Of a stretch of 64,000 bases of DNA, positions 1-9,588 are shown one piece after another. Position 1 is the first letter of the stretch. Each line of letters starts with the position of its first letter. A program made the position numbers and the translations under genes. Source of the stretch: Paenibacillus maysiensis. GTDB taxonomy: Bacteria > Bacillota > Bacilli > Paenibacillales > Paenibacillaceae. The notes below the pieces were generated by a model that worked only from the letters and a program-made list of their open reading frames with translations, searched no databases and was not told the origin of the DNA. The stretch spans positions 33,580 to 97,579 of the forward strand of contig NZ_ASRY01000025.1 of NCBI RefSeq assembly GCF_000520815.1, read 5' to 3'.

Positions 1-107
1 CTTTGACTATATCAGGTATACTCGTTTGTGCGCCTGTGAACACAAACAACCAAATAGGTTGACAAGGAGAGCATGCTTCGTTCAGATTGAATTCCCCCCA
101 AAAATAA

Positions 108-455
108 GCGGAGGTATGTACAATATCATCAACTAATGTCCAAGCAGATCAAATTCTGGATTGCAAAGGACTTGCTTGTCCCATGCCCATTGTCAAAACG
201 AAAAATGAACTCAATGCCGGGCAGGTTATCGAAATTCAAGCCACGGACAATGGTTCATTAGCCGATTTACAGAGCTGGGCTCAAAATACGGACATCAATA
301 TTTAGGTACTCTTCAATCAGGAGATGTGATGCAGCATTATTTACGTAAATCTAATCCCGATGAAGTGAAGGAAGAACAAAGCTTTCCATGGACGATAAGC
401 CATGAAGAATTACAGACAACACTGTTCGCAAACGGGAAAATAACGTTACTGGACT
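108..455 (+). pseudogene. TusA-family sulfurtransferase remnant
   Basis: Translation from about 108 gives a TusA-like segment with the signature CKGLACPMPIVKTK, whose second cysteine is the sulfur-carrying residue of the family. At about 289 the frame breaks by one base. The sequence then continues in the next frame as GHQYLGTLQSGDV...HYLRKSNPDEVKEEQ, the usual continuation of TusA domains found in rhodanese/TusA fusion proteins of Bacillota. No start codon or upstream domain is present, and the reading stops after LLDSAR where it is joined to a DsrE remnant. It is therefore a truncated, frameshifted relic. Intact relatives pass persulfide sulfur between proteins in the cytoplasm. The family is clear from the motif; the original domain architecture is inferred. 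Confidence 0.7.
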
Positions 456-458
456 CGG

Positions 459-683
459 CCCGCAGATGATCAAGCATGTTATGAAAAAGCATAATGTGCT
501 TTCACTTCCGCAGCTTATCGAGCTGGCGCAAGAGCAGGGGATCAAGCTGGTGTGGTGGCCTGCACCATGACCATGGACCTGCTAGGACTGCAGCAGGAAG
601 AGCTGATGGACGGTTTGGAATATGCCGGAGTAGCTGCCTACCTGGGGGATGCTTCGCAGGGTAAGGTAAATCTATTCATTTAG
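459..683 (+). pseudogene. DsrE/DsrF-family sulfur-relay protein remnant
   Basis: The segment reads GPQMIKHVMKKHNV and LAQEQGIKLV. After a small insertion near 552 it continues in another frame as VACTMTMDLLGL...GVAAYLGDASQGKVNLFI with a stop at 681-683. This is the C-terminal half of DsrE-like proteins, including the conserved cysteine of the ACTMTMD motif. The N-terminal half is missing, and the piece abuts the TusA remnant directly, so an internal deletion removed the intervening DNA. In related genomes TusA, DsrE and rhodanese genes sit with a CstR-type regulator, as here, and act in persulfide detoxification. Confidence 0.65.
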
Positions 684-707
684 GATGTCCTTATTATTTT
701 TTTTGTT

Positions 708-729
708 TATAATATACCTATACATGTAT
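708..729 (+). promoter_or_regulatory. Probable promoter -10 box and operator of the CstR-like gene
   Basis: A TATAAT hexamer lies at 708-713. A perfect 10-base palindrome, ATACATGTAT, follows at 720-729, about 30 bases before the start codon. A palindrome just downstream of the -10 box of a repressor gene suggests autoregulation. No good -35 hexamer is visible, and the palindrome is not the GC-centred site described for well-studied CstR proteins, so the assignment is tentative. Confidence 0.3.
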
Positions 730-759
730 ATGATTAAATCAAAAAGGAGTGTATACCTG

Positions 760-1026
760 ATGGATTACAATTATAGTGATGAACTGAAAACACGCCTGAG
801 AAGAATTGAGGGTCAGGTGCGTGGGGTGCTTCGTTTAATGGATGAAGGACAATCCTGTAAGGACGTAGTAAGTCAGCTATCTGCCGTACGCAACGCATCC
901 GATAAAGCGATTGCCCAGATCGTGGCAGAGAATCTGCAACGTTGTATATTGGAAGAACAAGAGGCTGGTGGTGCTACAGATAAACTTGTTAAGGAAGCGA
1001 TCCAGCTTCTCGTAAAAAGTCGTTAA
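760..1026 (+). CDS. cstR: CsoR/CstR-family transcriptional repressor (persulfide-sensor type)
   Basis: This 88-residue all-helical DUF156 protein starts at the ATG behind AAAAAGGAG. An in-frame start 75 bases earlier is unlikely because that extension is hydrophobic and lacks homology. The family signature RLRRIEGQVRGVLRLM lies near residues 12-27. Copper-sensing CsoR proteins use Cys-His-Cys. Here Cys33 and Cys62 are present, but the intervening histidine position carries Asn58. The 29-residue spacing of the two cysteines matches CstR, which forms di- and trisulfide bridges with reactive sulfur. The decayed TusA and DsrE genes just upstream are the usual CstR targets, so this may be an orphaned repressor. 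Family assignment is firm; sulfur sensing is inferred from residues and context. Confidence 0.85.
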   Translation: MDYNYSDELKTRLRRIEGQVRGVLRLMDEGQSCKDVVSQLSAVRNASDKAIAQIVAENLQRCILEEQEAGGATDKLVKEAIQLLVKSR

Positions 1027-1078
1027 GGAGGTCATCTTATAAGGAGCTGTAGTCAGACCTGAATCTCCAGAATGGGTA

Positions 1079-1108
1079 GGGCAATATTATTTCCCAAAAT
1101 TATTGCCC
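1079..1108. terminator. Inverted repeat after the cstR-like gene, possible terminator
   Basis: GGGCAATA (1079-1086) pairs with TATTGCCC (1101-1108) around a 14-base AT-rich loop, in the gap between convergent genes. No T-run follows on the plus strand, so termination function is uncertain. Confidence 0.35.
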
Positions 1109-1139
1109 TCCATCCATAAGGGATGCTGAACATAAGTCC

Positions 1140-1535
1140 CTAAAACTCGATAAGAGCTGCTTGAGCAGAGTGAGTTAACGTATCCAGGGTTAAGCGGGTA
1201 ATCGAAACATCATCGGCGTTTATTTTGATTAAACCCTTAGAAGGATCGGCTTGGCGAAGTATCGTTTGTTCAATGGATTCACCCTGTATTTTTGTAGTGT
1301 GGTTTTGGATCAATATAGTAGAAGAAACATTGTAAATACCGTTTTTTACTAAAATATTTGTTTCATTGGATGCTAAAGCTTCAATTAGAGAAAGATAGTC
1401 ACCCGAGCCATCAGCGGCTACAACAGCAGACGGGGAAGAAGCAATAGATGGATTGATGGGTCCAAAAGCAAACCTCCAAACGTTTTTTACATGATCAAAA
1501 TATCTGTTGATTTTTGTATGACGAACCCGTAACAT
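1140..1535 (-). CDS. Truncated right-handed beta-helix protein (pectinesterase/pectate lyase-like N-terminal part)
   Basis: The 131-residue frame contains VVAADGSGDYLSLIEAL near residues 38-54, the typical opening of pectinesterase and pectate-lyase-like parallel beta-helix proteins. It is followed by repeats such as ILVKNGIYNVSSTILI and TKIQGESIEQTILR that would form the first coils. Such enzymes normally have 300 residues or more, so the frame ends early with no catalytic residues. No ribosome-binding site precedes the start and no signal peptide is visible. Its 5' end lies close to the TPP riboswitch on the other strand. It is most likely a leftover fragment of a secreted polysaccharide-active or phage-type beta-helix protein. 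Confidence 0.45.
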   Translation of the reverse strand: MLRVRHTKINRYFDHVKNVWRFAFGPINPSIASSPSAVVAADGSGDYLSLIEALASNETNILVKNGIYNVSSTILIQNHTTKIQGESIEQTILRQADPSKGLIKINADDVSITRLTLDTLTHSAQAALIEF

Positions 1536-1545
1536 TAGAAAAAAA

Positions 1546-1634
1546 TATATCGGGAGCCTGTGGAAGCAAGCTGAGAGTACGACTAAGCCGTCGTAGACCG
1601 TGTGAACCTGTTGGATAATGCCAGCGTAGGGATA
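1546..1634 (+). promoter_or_regulatory. TPP riboswitch (THI element)
   Basis: The leader shows the conserved THI-box features. CTGAGA lies at 1571-1576 in the pyrimidine-sensing arm. The strongly conserved block ACCTG...GGATAATGCCAGCG, then TAGGGA, lies at about 1606-1631. The outer bases CGGGAG and AGGGATAT can close the P1 helix. In this family the RNA binds thiamine pyrophosphate and shuts off thiamine genes. It precedes thiM, as expected. Confidence 0.93.
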
Positions 1635-1656
1635 TAAGTGTATACATATGTATAGG

Positions 1657-1701
1657 CCAACAGTCTTTCACAGGTTCCTGAAGAAAGAGGGTTGGTTTTT
1701 T
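1657..1701 (+). terminator. Expression-platform terminator of the TPP riboswitch
   Basis: CCAAC (1657-1661) and CTTTC (1665-1669) pair with GAAAG (1683-1687) and GTTGG (1691-1695), giving a hairpin followed by six T residues at 1696-1701. The thiM start codon begins at the next base. The 3' arm includes AGAAAGAGGG, which is also the only plausible ribosome-binding site. The hairpin could therefore block both transcription and translation. Confidence 0.75.
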
Positions 1702-2520
1702 ATGTTAGATCAAATGGCTTTATTGCTACAAAATATGCGGGATATGAATCCGCTCGTTCACAATATAACCAATGTGGTCGTCACCAATTTTACGGCAAAC
1801 GGACTGCTCGCGCTCGGCGCTTCACCAGTTATGGCATACGCCAAAGAGGAAGTCGCAGATATGGCCCGAATTGCAGGGGCGCTTGTACTTAACATTGGTA
1901 CGTTAAATGAAGAACTTGTAGAGTCCATGATAGTGGCTGGTTTATCGGCTAATGAACATGGGGTACCTGTGCTGTTAGATCCCGTGGGTGCGGGAGCGAC
2001 CCCATTCCGCACAGCCTCCGCTCTCCGGATTCTGGATCGGGTCAAGGTGGATATTGTTCGCGGTAACGCTGCTGAAATTGCACAAATCATTGGCGAAGAC
2101 ATACAAATTAAAGGTGTCGATGCTGGAGAAACAGGCAATTTGAATATTTCACAACTTGCAGTCAAAGCAGCCCATCAACTGAATACGATTGTTGCAATCA
2201 CTGGCAAAGAAGACGTCATTACCGACGGCCGTATAGGGTGGATCATTGAGAACGGCCATAGCATGCTTACCAAAGTTACGGGAGCTGGTTGCCTATTAAC
2301 TTCGGTGCTGGGCGCTTTCGCTGCTGTCGAAAACGACAGACTTACTGCTGGCATGGCAGCACTTGCCGTATATGGCGTTGCTGCTGAAATGGCAGCAGAA
2401 CGAAAAGGTGGGGAAGGACCAGGAAGCTTTCAGATCGAGCTACTTAATATGCTGTTCGCGGTAACGCCGGACGATGTGCGCCAGTACGGTAGGGTGCGCG
2501 CATTAGATCGGATATTCTGA
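1702..2520 (+). CDS. thiM: Hydroxyethylthiazole kinase
   Basis: This 272-residue ThiM phosphorylates the thiazole alcohol in the thiamine salvage pathway using ATP. The sequence shows [20 protein letters not shown] near residues 16-35, GASPVMA at 39-45, [11 protein letters not shown] at 90-100 and VTGAGC at 192-197, with the conserved active-site cysteine at 197. Length matches the family (about 262-275). The start at 1702 is chosen because an earlier in-frame ATG at 1648 would place the riboswitch terminator hairpin inside the coding region, and homology begins only after 1702. It is controlled by the upstream TPP riboswitch and appears as a single-gene unit without thiE or thiD beside it. 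Confidence 0.95.
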   Translation: MLDQMALLLQNMRDMNPLVHNITNVVVTNFTANGLLALGASPVMAYAKEEVADMARIAGALVLNIGTLNEELVESMIVAGLSANEHGVPVLLDPVGAGATPFRTASALRILDRVKVDIVRGNAAEIAQIIGEDIQIKGVDAGETGNLNISQLAVKAAHQLNTIVAITGKEDVITDGRIGWIIENGHSMLTKVTGAGCLLTSVLGAFAAVENDRLTAGMAALAVYGVAAEMAAERKGGEGPGSFQIELLNMLFAVTPDDVRQYGRVRALDRIF

Positions 2521-2621
2521 ACACAAGAGTATAGAAGGTGAAATGAACCACTGTTTATGTAGAAATGGACAGGTGTAATAACCCGTAAGAAGAAATAACT
2601 TCTTGCCGGGAGGTTGTATGT

Positions 2622-3311
2622 ATGGAGGTATTCGTCACGATTGGTGTCAAATTGATCATCAGCTTTTTTGGTTTGTGGATTATTGCTTTTATTACAGGGC
2701 GGAAAACCCTCAGTCAGTTAACACCGCTCGATTTTTTAACATCATTAGTTTTAAGCGAAATTGTGGGGAATACACTATACGACGATAAGGTGAGCATTGG
2801 GCAGCTTTTGTTTGCTTTGGCACTGTGGTGCACGCTGTCCTACTTTTTTGAAAAGGCAACGACCCATTTTGTAAGATTTGGATATATGGCGGAGGGCCGG
2901 ACTGTGCTGCTCATCGATAAAGGCAAGGTTAATCAAGAAATGCTAGAAAAATACGATATGGAGTATACACAGTTACTTTCCATGCTTCGGCAGCAAAATA
3001 TTTTTTCTCTTCGTGAGGTCAGGTACGCCACGTTGGAAACGAACGGCTCACTATCAGTCATGCGCAAACCCGAATACGAGCCGCCAACCGCTCAGGATAT
3101 GGGGATAGGTGTGCAGCCTGATTTCTTTTCCGTTACGGTCATCGATAAAGGAAAGCTGCTGAACGAATCCATGAGGGGCAAGAAAATCGATATGGAGCAG
3201 ATTAAAGCAAAGATCCGGGAGCAAGGATATGATGATATCGACGAGATCGCCTATGCGGAGTATAGCGAGGATGGAACACTGTACATTGTTCCGATGGGAG
3301 AGAAAACCTAA
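2622..3311 (+). CDS. DUF421/YetF-family membrane protein
   Basis: The 229-residue protein has three hydrophobic N-terminal segments (about residues 5-25, 35-50 and 60-80) containing the family motif TGRKTLSQLTPLDFL. A soluble C-terminal domain follows with LLIDKGKVNQEML, LRQQNIFSLREVRYATLETNGSLSV and FFSVTVIDKGKLL. This is the standard YetF/YcaP architecture. The function of the family is not settled; spore-associated paralogues exist in Bacillus. It has its own RBS (GGGAGG) and a strong terminator behind it, so it is probably monocistronic. Confidence 0.9.
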   Translation: MEVFVTIGVKLIISFFGLWIIAFITGRKTLSQLTPLDFLTSLVLSEIVGNTLYDDKVSIGQLLFALALWCTLSYFFEKATTHFVRFGYMAEGRTVLLIDKGKVNQEMLEKYDMEYTQLLSMLRQQNIFSLREVRYATLETNGSLSVMRKPEYEPPTAQDMGIGVQPDFFSVTVIDKGKLLNESMRGKKIDMEQIKAKIREQGYDDIDEIAYAEYSEDGTLYIVPMGEKT

Positions 3312-3350
3312 TTAGACCAGGTTGGACCAGGCATAAATTATCTTTTAGTA

Positions 3351-3374
3351 TCCGCGCTCAGCGCGGCTTTTTTT
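3351..3374 (+). terminator. Rho-independent terminator after the YetF-like gene
   Basis: CCGCGC (3352-3357), a three-base loop and GCGCGG (3361-3366) form a GC-rich stem followed by a C and an unbroken run of T residues, about 40 bases after the stop codon. Confidence 0.9.
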
Positions 3375-3573
3375 ATGTATACAAGTCCAGTTCTTGGCTT
3401 GGGGCAATAGCTTGTACTATTAACCTAAACATTTCCTTTAAATATTCCGATAACATTTAAATGAACGTCTATTGCTTATGCTAGGCTGACAAGGCTGGAT
3501 TACAATAGGAGGATTTTGTAATCTTACCAACTGGTTTGACAAATACATATTGTTATCAAGGAGTGCACAGATC

Positions 3574-5625
3574 ATGAAAAAGAAGGGATTGCGCCAATGG
3601 ATGGCTCCGTTCGCAACGGTTACTCTGATTTTGAATACGGGATATGGCATCTTGGGGGGAACGGATGTAGCGGCGAGTGCGTTGCCTGCCAAAGAGCATA
3701 GCTGGAATTTGAAAAATCCAGGTATAGAGCAGTCACATGCAAATGTATTAGCAGGTCAAGGGCGCTATGCGAAGGTTGGTTCGGGTACAGGCGTGACTAC
3801 GCTTACAGAGGTAGATGGTCAAAGAACCTATATTAACAGAATTATAAAAACGCTGGCGAACCAAACAACTGCGTTGAGTATTGCATCTGGAGAAGTAAGC
3901 CATTTGACAGCGGTTCCGGCAGATACAACAAAGATGAATTTGTCGTGGACAAATCCGACGGACACTAATTTTGACCATGTAAAGGTTAGCGTCAGCAAGG
4001 ATGTATATGTAGATAACATCAAAAGTAATTCTTATATGATGAGCGGTTTACAGCCTGATACAGCATATAATTTTCGCGTGCAGACGGTGGATAAGAGCGG
4101 AAATGAATCTCAGGGGATTACAATACAGGCCAAAACGGCTTCTGTTGTTCCTGTAGATAAGACACCTCCAGGAGAGGTGAGCGGGCTGACAGCGACAAAT
4201 GTGGGTTACAACGCTTTTACTGTGAATTACATTTTGCCCAAGGATGCTGACCTGAGCCAAGCGATTATTTATCTAAATGATAGGGAAGTGCAGCGAACCT
4301 TAGGTACGTCCTACACGTTTAGTGGCTTGATCGCTTCCACTAACTATACCGTAACGGTCAAAACAGTGGATAAATCTGGAAACGTATCTGGGGGGGTTAG
4401 TATTCCGGTTACAACCCCAACAGTCTCCGTCGATACTTCGTCCGTGCCAGATGTGACTGGAGCGACAGTGACGTCCGTTGGTAATCAGAGTATATCCATT
4501 TCCTGGACGAGACCCAGCGGGATTAGTACAGTTAGTCTATATCTGGACGGGCAACTGATAACAGATTCATCAGGAACGACATATACGTTCACGAACCTGA
4601 CGGCAGCTCGGTCGTATGGAATTACCATTAGGTCCAAGCGGAGCACAGGTGTGTTGTCCTCTGGCGTGAAGCTGAGTGCGACGACTAATTCGAGCTCCAG
4701 TACGTCGGAAGTAACCAATCTTGAGGTAGACAGCAAGGATGAAACCTGGATAAAAATCACCTACGATATTCCGAGTGAAGCGCAGAGGGTGAAAATATAT
4801 GTTGATAATGACTATCGGGGGGCTACAACCTCTGAGTCCTACAATATTACGAATTTGCGTGCAGGACGCTGGTACGTGATTAAGGTAGTAGCAGTAAAAA
4901 GCAATGGAGGGGAATCTTCAGGTGTGAGTTTGTCGGAACGTACGGATACTTCCTATTCGTCTTCGTCGTCTAGTTCATCAGACTATGAGGAAGCAAGAGA
5001 TTTGATGAGGACTGCGGAGAATAACCTGAGTGCATCCAGTTGGCGTGCTGCCAGAGACGCAATTAGTGATCTGCCAAGCGGGTCGCGTAAAAGTGATCTG
5101 CTGGATCGACTGGAAGCTATTCGCAATCGTGTGTTTAATACCAGCAGTTCATCAACCACAACAAGTACAAGTACAGGTACAACAAACTCTGGCTCAGCGT
5201 CCGTGTACTCCAACAATGCGGTTGCCCCATACGCAACTTCATTCATCCTGACACCAGGAGCTAAATATGCTTACGTGGATGGTCGCGCTATGTCGATAGA
5301 TCAGGCCCCGCACATCATAAATGGGGTGACGATGGTTCCGCTACGTTTTATCAGCGAACGGGTGGGGTACCAGGTGAATTATGAAAGAGGGACCAAGCGG
5401 ATCCTTATGAATCGCCCTACTGAAGGCAAACAGGTGATACTTCAAATTAAGAATCCCAAGATGGTAGTATATGAGCTAAATATATCCCGGAATTCCTCAA
5501 CTCCCATCACAGCCCCGATTATTGTTAAGGGCTACACGTTAGTTCCACTAAGAACCATTAGTGAGCTTTCGGGCTACCAAGTGAATTATAGCGCTGCATC
5601 CAAACAAATTACGATTACAAAATAA
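3574..5625 (+). CDS. Secreted fibronectin type III protein with C-terminal copper-amine-oxidase-N stalk domain
   Basis: The start is the ATG behind CAAGGAG at 3559-3565; an in-frame ATG 24 bases earlier has no RBS. The 683-residue product begins with MKKKGLRQW and a hydrophobic stretch, a Sec signal peptide probably cleaved around VAASALPA. Four fibronectin-III-like repeats follow between about residues 100 and 460. Each carries motifs such as LQPDTAYNFRVQTVDKSGN and LTAARSYGITIRS. Next come a Ser-rich linker, a charged helical segment (EARDLMRTAENNLSASSW) and a Ser/Thr-rich linker. The last 120 residues carry two stalk units, VTMVPLRFISERVGYQVNY and YTLVPLRTISELSGYQVNY, typical of copper-amine-oxidase N-terminal-like domains in Paenibacillus. 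It probably acts at the cell surface as an adhesin or scaffold. No catalytic domain is seen. Confidence 0.88.
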   Translation: MKKKGLRQWMAPFATVTLILNTGYGILGGTDVAASALPAKEHSWNLKNPGIEQSHANVLAGQGRYAKVGSGTGVTTLTEVDGQRTYINRIIKTLANQTTALSIASGEVSHLTAVPADTTKMNLSWTNPTDTNFDHVKVSVSKDVYVDNIKSNSYMMSGLQPDTAYNFRVQTVDKSGNESQGITIQAKTASVVPVDKTPPGEVSGLTATNVGYNAFTVNYILPKDADLSQAIIYLNDREVQRTLGTSYTFSGLIASTNYTVTVKTVDKSGNVSGGVSIPVTTPTVSVDTSSVPDVTGATVTSVGNQSISISWTRPSGISTVSLYLDGQLITDSSGTTYTFTNLTAARSYGITIRSKRSTGVLSSGVKLSATTNSSSSTSEVTNLEVDSKDETWIKITYDIPSEAQRVKIYVDNDYRGATTSESYNITNLRAGRWYVIKVVAVKSNGGESSGVSLSERTDTSYSSSSSSSSDYEEARDLMRTAENNLSASSWRAARDAISDLPSGSRKSDLLDRLEAIRNRVFNTSSSSTTTSTSTGTTNSGSASVYSNNAVAPYATSFILTPGAKYAYVDGRAMSIDQAPHIINGVTMVPLRFISERVGYQVNYERGTKRILMNRPTEGKQVILQIKNPKMVVYELNISRNSSTPITAPIIVKGYTLVPLRTISELSGYQVNYSAASKQITITK

Positions 5626-5693
5626 ATGCTTTTGTAAAAATGGTTCCAAGTAAAGAATCTGGAACTATTAGTCTTATATTGGAATAATTATCT

Positions 5694-5732
5694 AACAAGG
5701 CAGACCGGAGAAACTGTCTGCCTTGTTTTAAT
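5694..5732 (+). terminator. Terminator between convergent genes
   Basis: AACAAGGCAGAC (5694-5705) and GTCTGCCTTGTT (5716-5727) form a perfect 12-bp stem with a 10-base loop, followed by a T-rich tract. It closes the fibronectin/stalk gene and may also serve the convergent alpha-galactosidase gene. Confidence 0.9.
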
Positions 5733-5760
5733 TTTTTATCGTCACTGAATGCATTCGTGA

Positions 5761-8034
5761 TCAGCGGATCGCCTTAAGGCGGAAGGTAGAGCTGGCGAAA
5801 TCCCCTGTTAGATCCGAGACCACAAGCCCAATTCTCATTAGGCGGTCACCTCCAAAGATTTCGCCATCGAACGCTACGCGGAAGGGGGAGGCGCCGTCTT
5901 CCACCAAGGTATTAACTGCATGATCTGCAGTGTTGTCCGTCGCCCCGGTTTCGATTTTATACTTTTTCTTCGGGTCAAGTCCTTTTAGTGTTAATCGCCG
6001 GATTGGCCCATTCGGTTCAGCCAGTACGCGGAAGTAAGAGACAAACGCTTCCGACTTGTCCTCGCTAACGAACATCCAGGCCGTATCACCTCGGCCTTCA
6101 AATGGGCTAAGAAGCCGATACATATCCCCTTGCTGTACAAGGGAACGAATTTCCTTGTACTGGGCGATTTGTTTGGCAGCAAGCTCCTTTTCTTTCTTTG
6201 TAAATGCAGTAAGGTCAAGCTCGTAACCAAAGTTTCCACTCATTGCCACGTCGCCGCGTATGGCGAGGGAGGTAATTCGTCCCACCTGGTGGTTCGGCAC
6301 GCTTGATACGTGTGCCCCCATGGTGCTGGCCGGATACACGATGCTTGTTCCGTACTGGATAGCCAATCTTTCAATCGCATCCGTATCGTCGCTGGTCCAT
6401 GTTTGCGGCATATAGTAGAGCATTCCTGGATCGAACCGTCCGCCACCTCCGGAACAGCTTTCGAACAAGATGTCCGGGAACCGGGAGGTCAGGCGTTCCA
6501 GCAGATCGTAAAGTCCGAGCATATAACGGTGTGCGGTTTCCTTTTGCCGTTCGCTAGGAGCTGTAGCCGAAGCAATCTCCGTCATATTACGGTTCATGTC
6601 CCACTTGACATAAGTAATCGGAGCGATTGAAAATACGGAGCTAAGCGTATCGTACAAGTAATCGCATACTTCTTTGCGAGAGAGATCAAGCACCAACTGG
6701 GATCGGCCTTCCGTCCGCCGCCGCCCCTCAGCATGCAGGCACCAGTCAGGATGGTCACGGTATAGTTCACTATCAGGAGATACCATTTCCGGCTCTACCC
6801 ACAAGCCAAACTGTAATCCTTGTTCATTCACCCGTTTGGCTAAGTCGGCAAGACCGCCGGGCAGCTTGCGGCGGTTCTCAAACCAGTCCCCAAGCGAATT
6901 GTCGTCATTATCGCGTTTGCCAAACCAGCCATCATCAAGAACAAAGAGCTCAATACCGAGGGGTCCCGCTTCCTTAGCAATCGCCTCGATTTTATCAGCA
7001 TCGAAGTTGAAATAAGTGGCTTCCCAATTGTTCACAAGAATCGGACGTTCTTTGTCACGATAACCTCCCCGGCACAGACGTGTACGATAGAGTCGATGAT
7101 ACGTGCGAGACATGCCCCCAAGACCTTCTTCGGAAAAGACCAGTACGGCTTCAGGGGTCTGGAATGACTCACCCGCTTCAAGTTGCCAGGAGAAGTCAAA
7201 GGGATTGATTCCGATACTTACACGGGTCTGGTCGAACTGCTCTACTTCCGCTTGGACGACGAAGTTGCTGCTGTAGACCAGACTGAACCCGTACACATCT
7301 CCGCGATCTTCAGTCGCATCAGGACGAAGCAGTGCCAGAAAGGGATTCATTTGGTGACTACTGGAGCCCCGACGGCTCTCCAACCGAATGGCACCAGGTC
7401 CGAGGTCGCGACGCTGGATATGTCTTTCCCGCACCCAGGCTCCCGACAGGTAGAGAGCTTGGTAGTTGGAATCGGCGAAATCGACAGAGGCGCTCATGGC
7501 TTGCTCAATATTCATGATAGCGCTTCCAGTATGCTCAAACAGGGTAGACCGGGCAATAACACCGTAATTCGCAAATACAGTATAGAGCAGTGTAGCCTTA
7601 AGACCTGAGTTTTTGTCCTCAAGGATCAGAAAGAGGGTTGCTGCTTCATCATCCGATTCGGTATAGACGGCAGGAAGTCCTTCGAGCTTTGGTTTACCCG
7701 GTACAATGCGGTAACCAGTATATTTCAGCTCCGTAATTCGGGTTCCGTCCGCAAGTGCAACCTGGTAAGCAGGCTGACGAAAGTCGCTTGTTCCATACTG
7801 GGGATATTCCTGGGGAAGCGTGTCCAGGGAAATCGTACGGTTGGAAGGAACGGGAGTGGGAGAGAAAGAGCAGCGCTCCCTAAGTTCCAGTATACTTGCT
7901 AGACTTTGGTCATGATGAAGTCGAGCTCCCCAATAGACATGTGCGGGATATCCTTCTACAAGCTGGATAATATAGCTGCAATCCTTGGACTGCAGGTGAA
8001 ACAAACCAAGCGTCTCGTCTACATGAATGTTCAT
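5761..8034 (-). CDS. Alpha-galactosidase, glycoside hydrolase family 36
   Basis: This 757-residue cytoplasmic enzyme (no signal peptide) would release galactose from raffinose-type sugars or galactomannan oligosaccharides. The GH36 barrel motifs are clear: LFVLDDGWFGKRDND near residue 365, FGLWVEPEMVSPDS near 410, YVKWDMNR with the nucleophile aspartate at about 479, and FESCSGGGGRFDPG plus WTSDDTDAIER carrying the acid/base aspartate near 549. The start is the ATG at 8034 behind AAGGAGTG; an ATG 24 bases upstream overlaps that RBS. It lies 80 bases downstream of a LacI regulator on the same strand, which probably controls it. Confidence 0.95.
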   Translation of the reverse strand: MNIHVDETLGLFHLQSKDCSYIIQLVEGYPAHVYWGARLHHDQSLASILELRERCSFSPTPVPSNRTISLDTLPQEYPQYGTSDFRQPAYQVALADGTRITELKYTGYRIVPGKPKLEGLPAVYTESDDEAATLFLILEDKNSGLKATLLYTVFANYGVIARSTLFEHTGSAIMNIEQAMSASVDFADSNYQALYLSGAWVRERHIQRRDLGPGAIRLESRRGSSSHQMNPFLALLRPDATEDRGDVYGFSLVYSSNFVVQAEVEQFDQTRVSIGINPFDFSWQLEAGESFQTPEAVLVFSEEGLGGMSRTYHRLYRTRLCRGGYRDKERPILVNNWEATYFNFDADKIEAIAKEAGPLGIELFVLDDGWFGKRDNDDNSLGDWFENRRKLPGGLADLAKRVNEQGLQFGLWVEPEMVSPDSELYRDHPDWCLHAEGRRRTEGRSQLVLDLSRKEVCDYLYDTLSSVFSIAPITYVKWDMNRNMTEIASATAPSERQKETAHRYMLGLYDLLERLTSRFPDILFESCSGGGGRFDPGMLYYMPQTWTSDDTDAIERLAIQYGTSIVYPASTMGAHVSSVPNHQVGRITSLAIRGDVAMSGNFGYELDLTAFTKKEKELAAKQIAQYKEIRSLVQQGDMYRLLSPFEGRGDTAWMFVSEDKSEAFVSYFRVLAEPNGPIRRLTLKGLDPKKKYKIETGATDNTADHAVNTLVEDGASPFRVAFDGEIFGGDRLMRIGLVVSDLTGDFASSTFRLKAIR

Positions 8035-8115
8035 GGTATTCACTCCTTGGGGGTTCATAATTTGTGTTCACATAAGGATATTTATCAATGACATTAAAAC
8101 TTTCAAATGCTGTTT

Positions 8116-9140
<1,025 letters not shown>

Positions 9141-9206
9141 TCGACTTTATTTTAACACATCCCATTGGCACTTTCAAGATGGCGGTTGAATTTTTAAGAT
9201 TAATAT

Positions 9207-9323
9207 GATGTAACTGATTACTATCAGGTGGACCCGCAGTATGGGAGTCTGCATGAATTTCGCACCTTGATGAAAGAAGCGGACCGAAAGGGCATCAAGG
9301 TGATCATGGACCTTGGAAGGTGA
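9207..9323 (+). pseudogene. GH13 alpha-amylase/alpha-glucosidase family fragment
   Basis: A 38-codon stretch reads [18 protein letters not shown] then [16 protein letters not shown] before a stop. This is the conserved region I neighbourhood of GH13 enzymes (oligo-1,6-glucosidase/neopullulanase type), just before the normal NHTS motif. No start codon, upstream domain or catalytic residues are present. It is an isolated relic between the LacI regulator and the AraC gene. Confidence 0.6.
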
Positions 9324-9462
9324 ACATTTAAATCCGTATGCTATTCGCATGATCCGTGTTTCATAGCAAAAAGCGGCCTATGATGCAATAAATTGAAACA
9401 GTCAATAAATCGTTACGCACTCTTATCAGACGATTTTGGGAACGATGCTATCTTTGTTTTTT

Positions 9463-9496
9463 CGTTTACTAAAGTGGTACCTTAATAAGGTAAACG
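9463..9496 (+). promoter_or_regulatory. Inverted repeat upstream of the AraC-family gene
   Basis: CGTTTAC (9463-9469) and GTAAACG (9490-9496) form 7-base arms around a centre that includes GGTACC. It lies about 95 bases before the AraC-family start and could be an operator. No regulator is known for it from the sequence. Confidence 0.35.
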
Positions 9497-9588
9497 TTGC
9501 GATATTCCATCTGTACGAAAAGGCAACATGATTATGCATAGTTATGTGTGCGTTTTTTTGAAATTTACAGCAAAAGGAGTTTACCAAA

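Noticed and set aside
1758..2165. 135-codon open frame antisense to thiM
   Set aside because: It lies wholly inside the well-supported thiM gene, lacks an RBS and has no recognisable motif.
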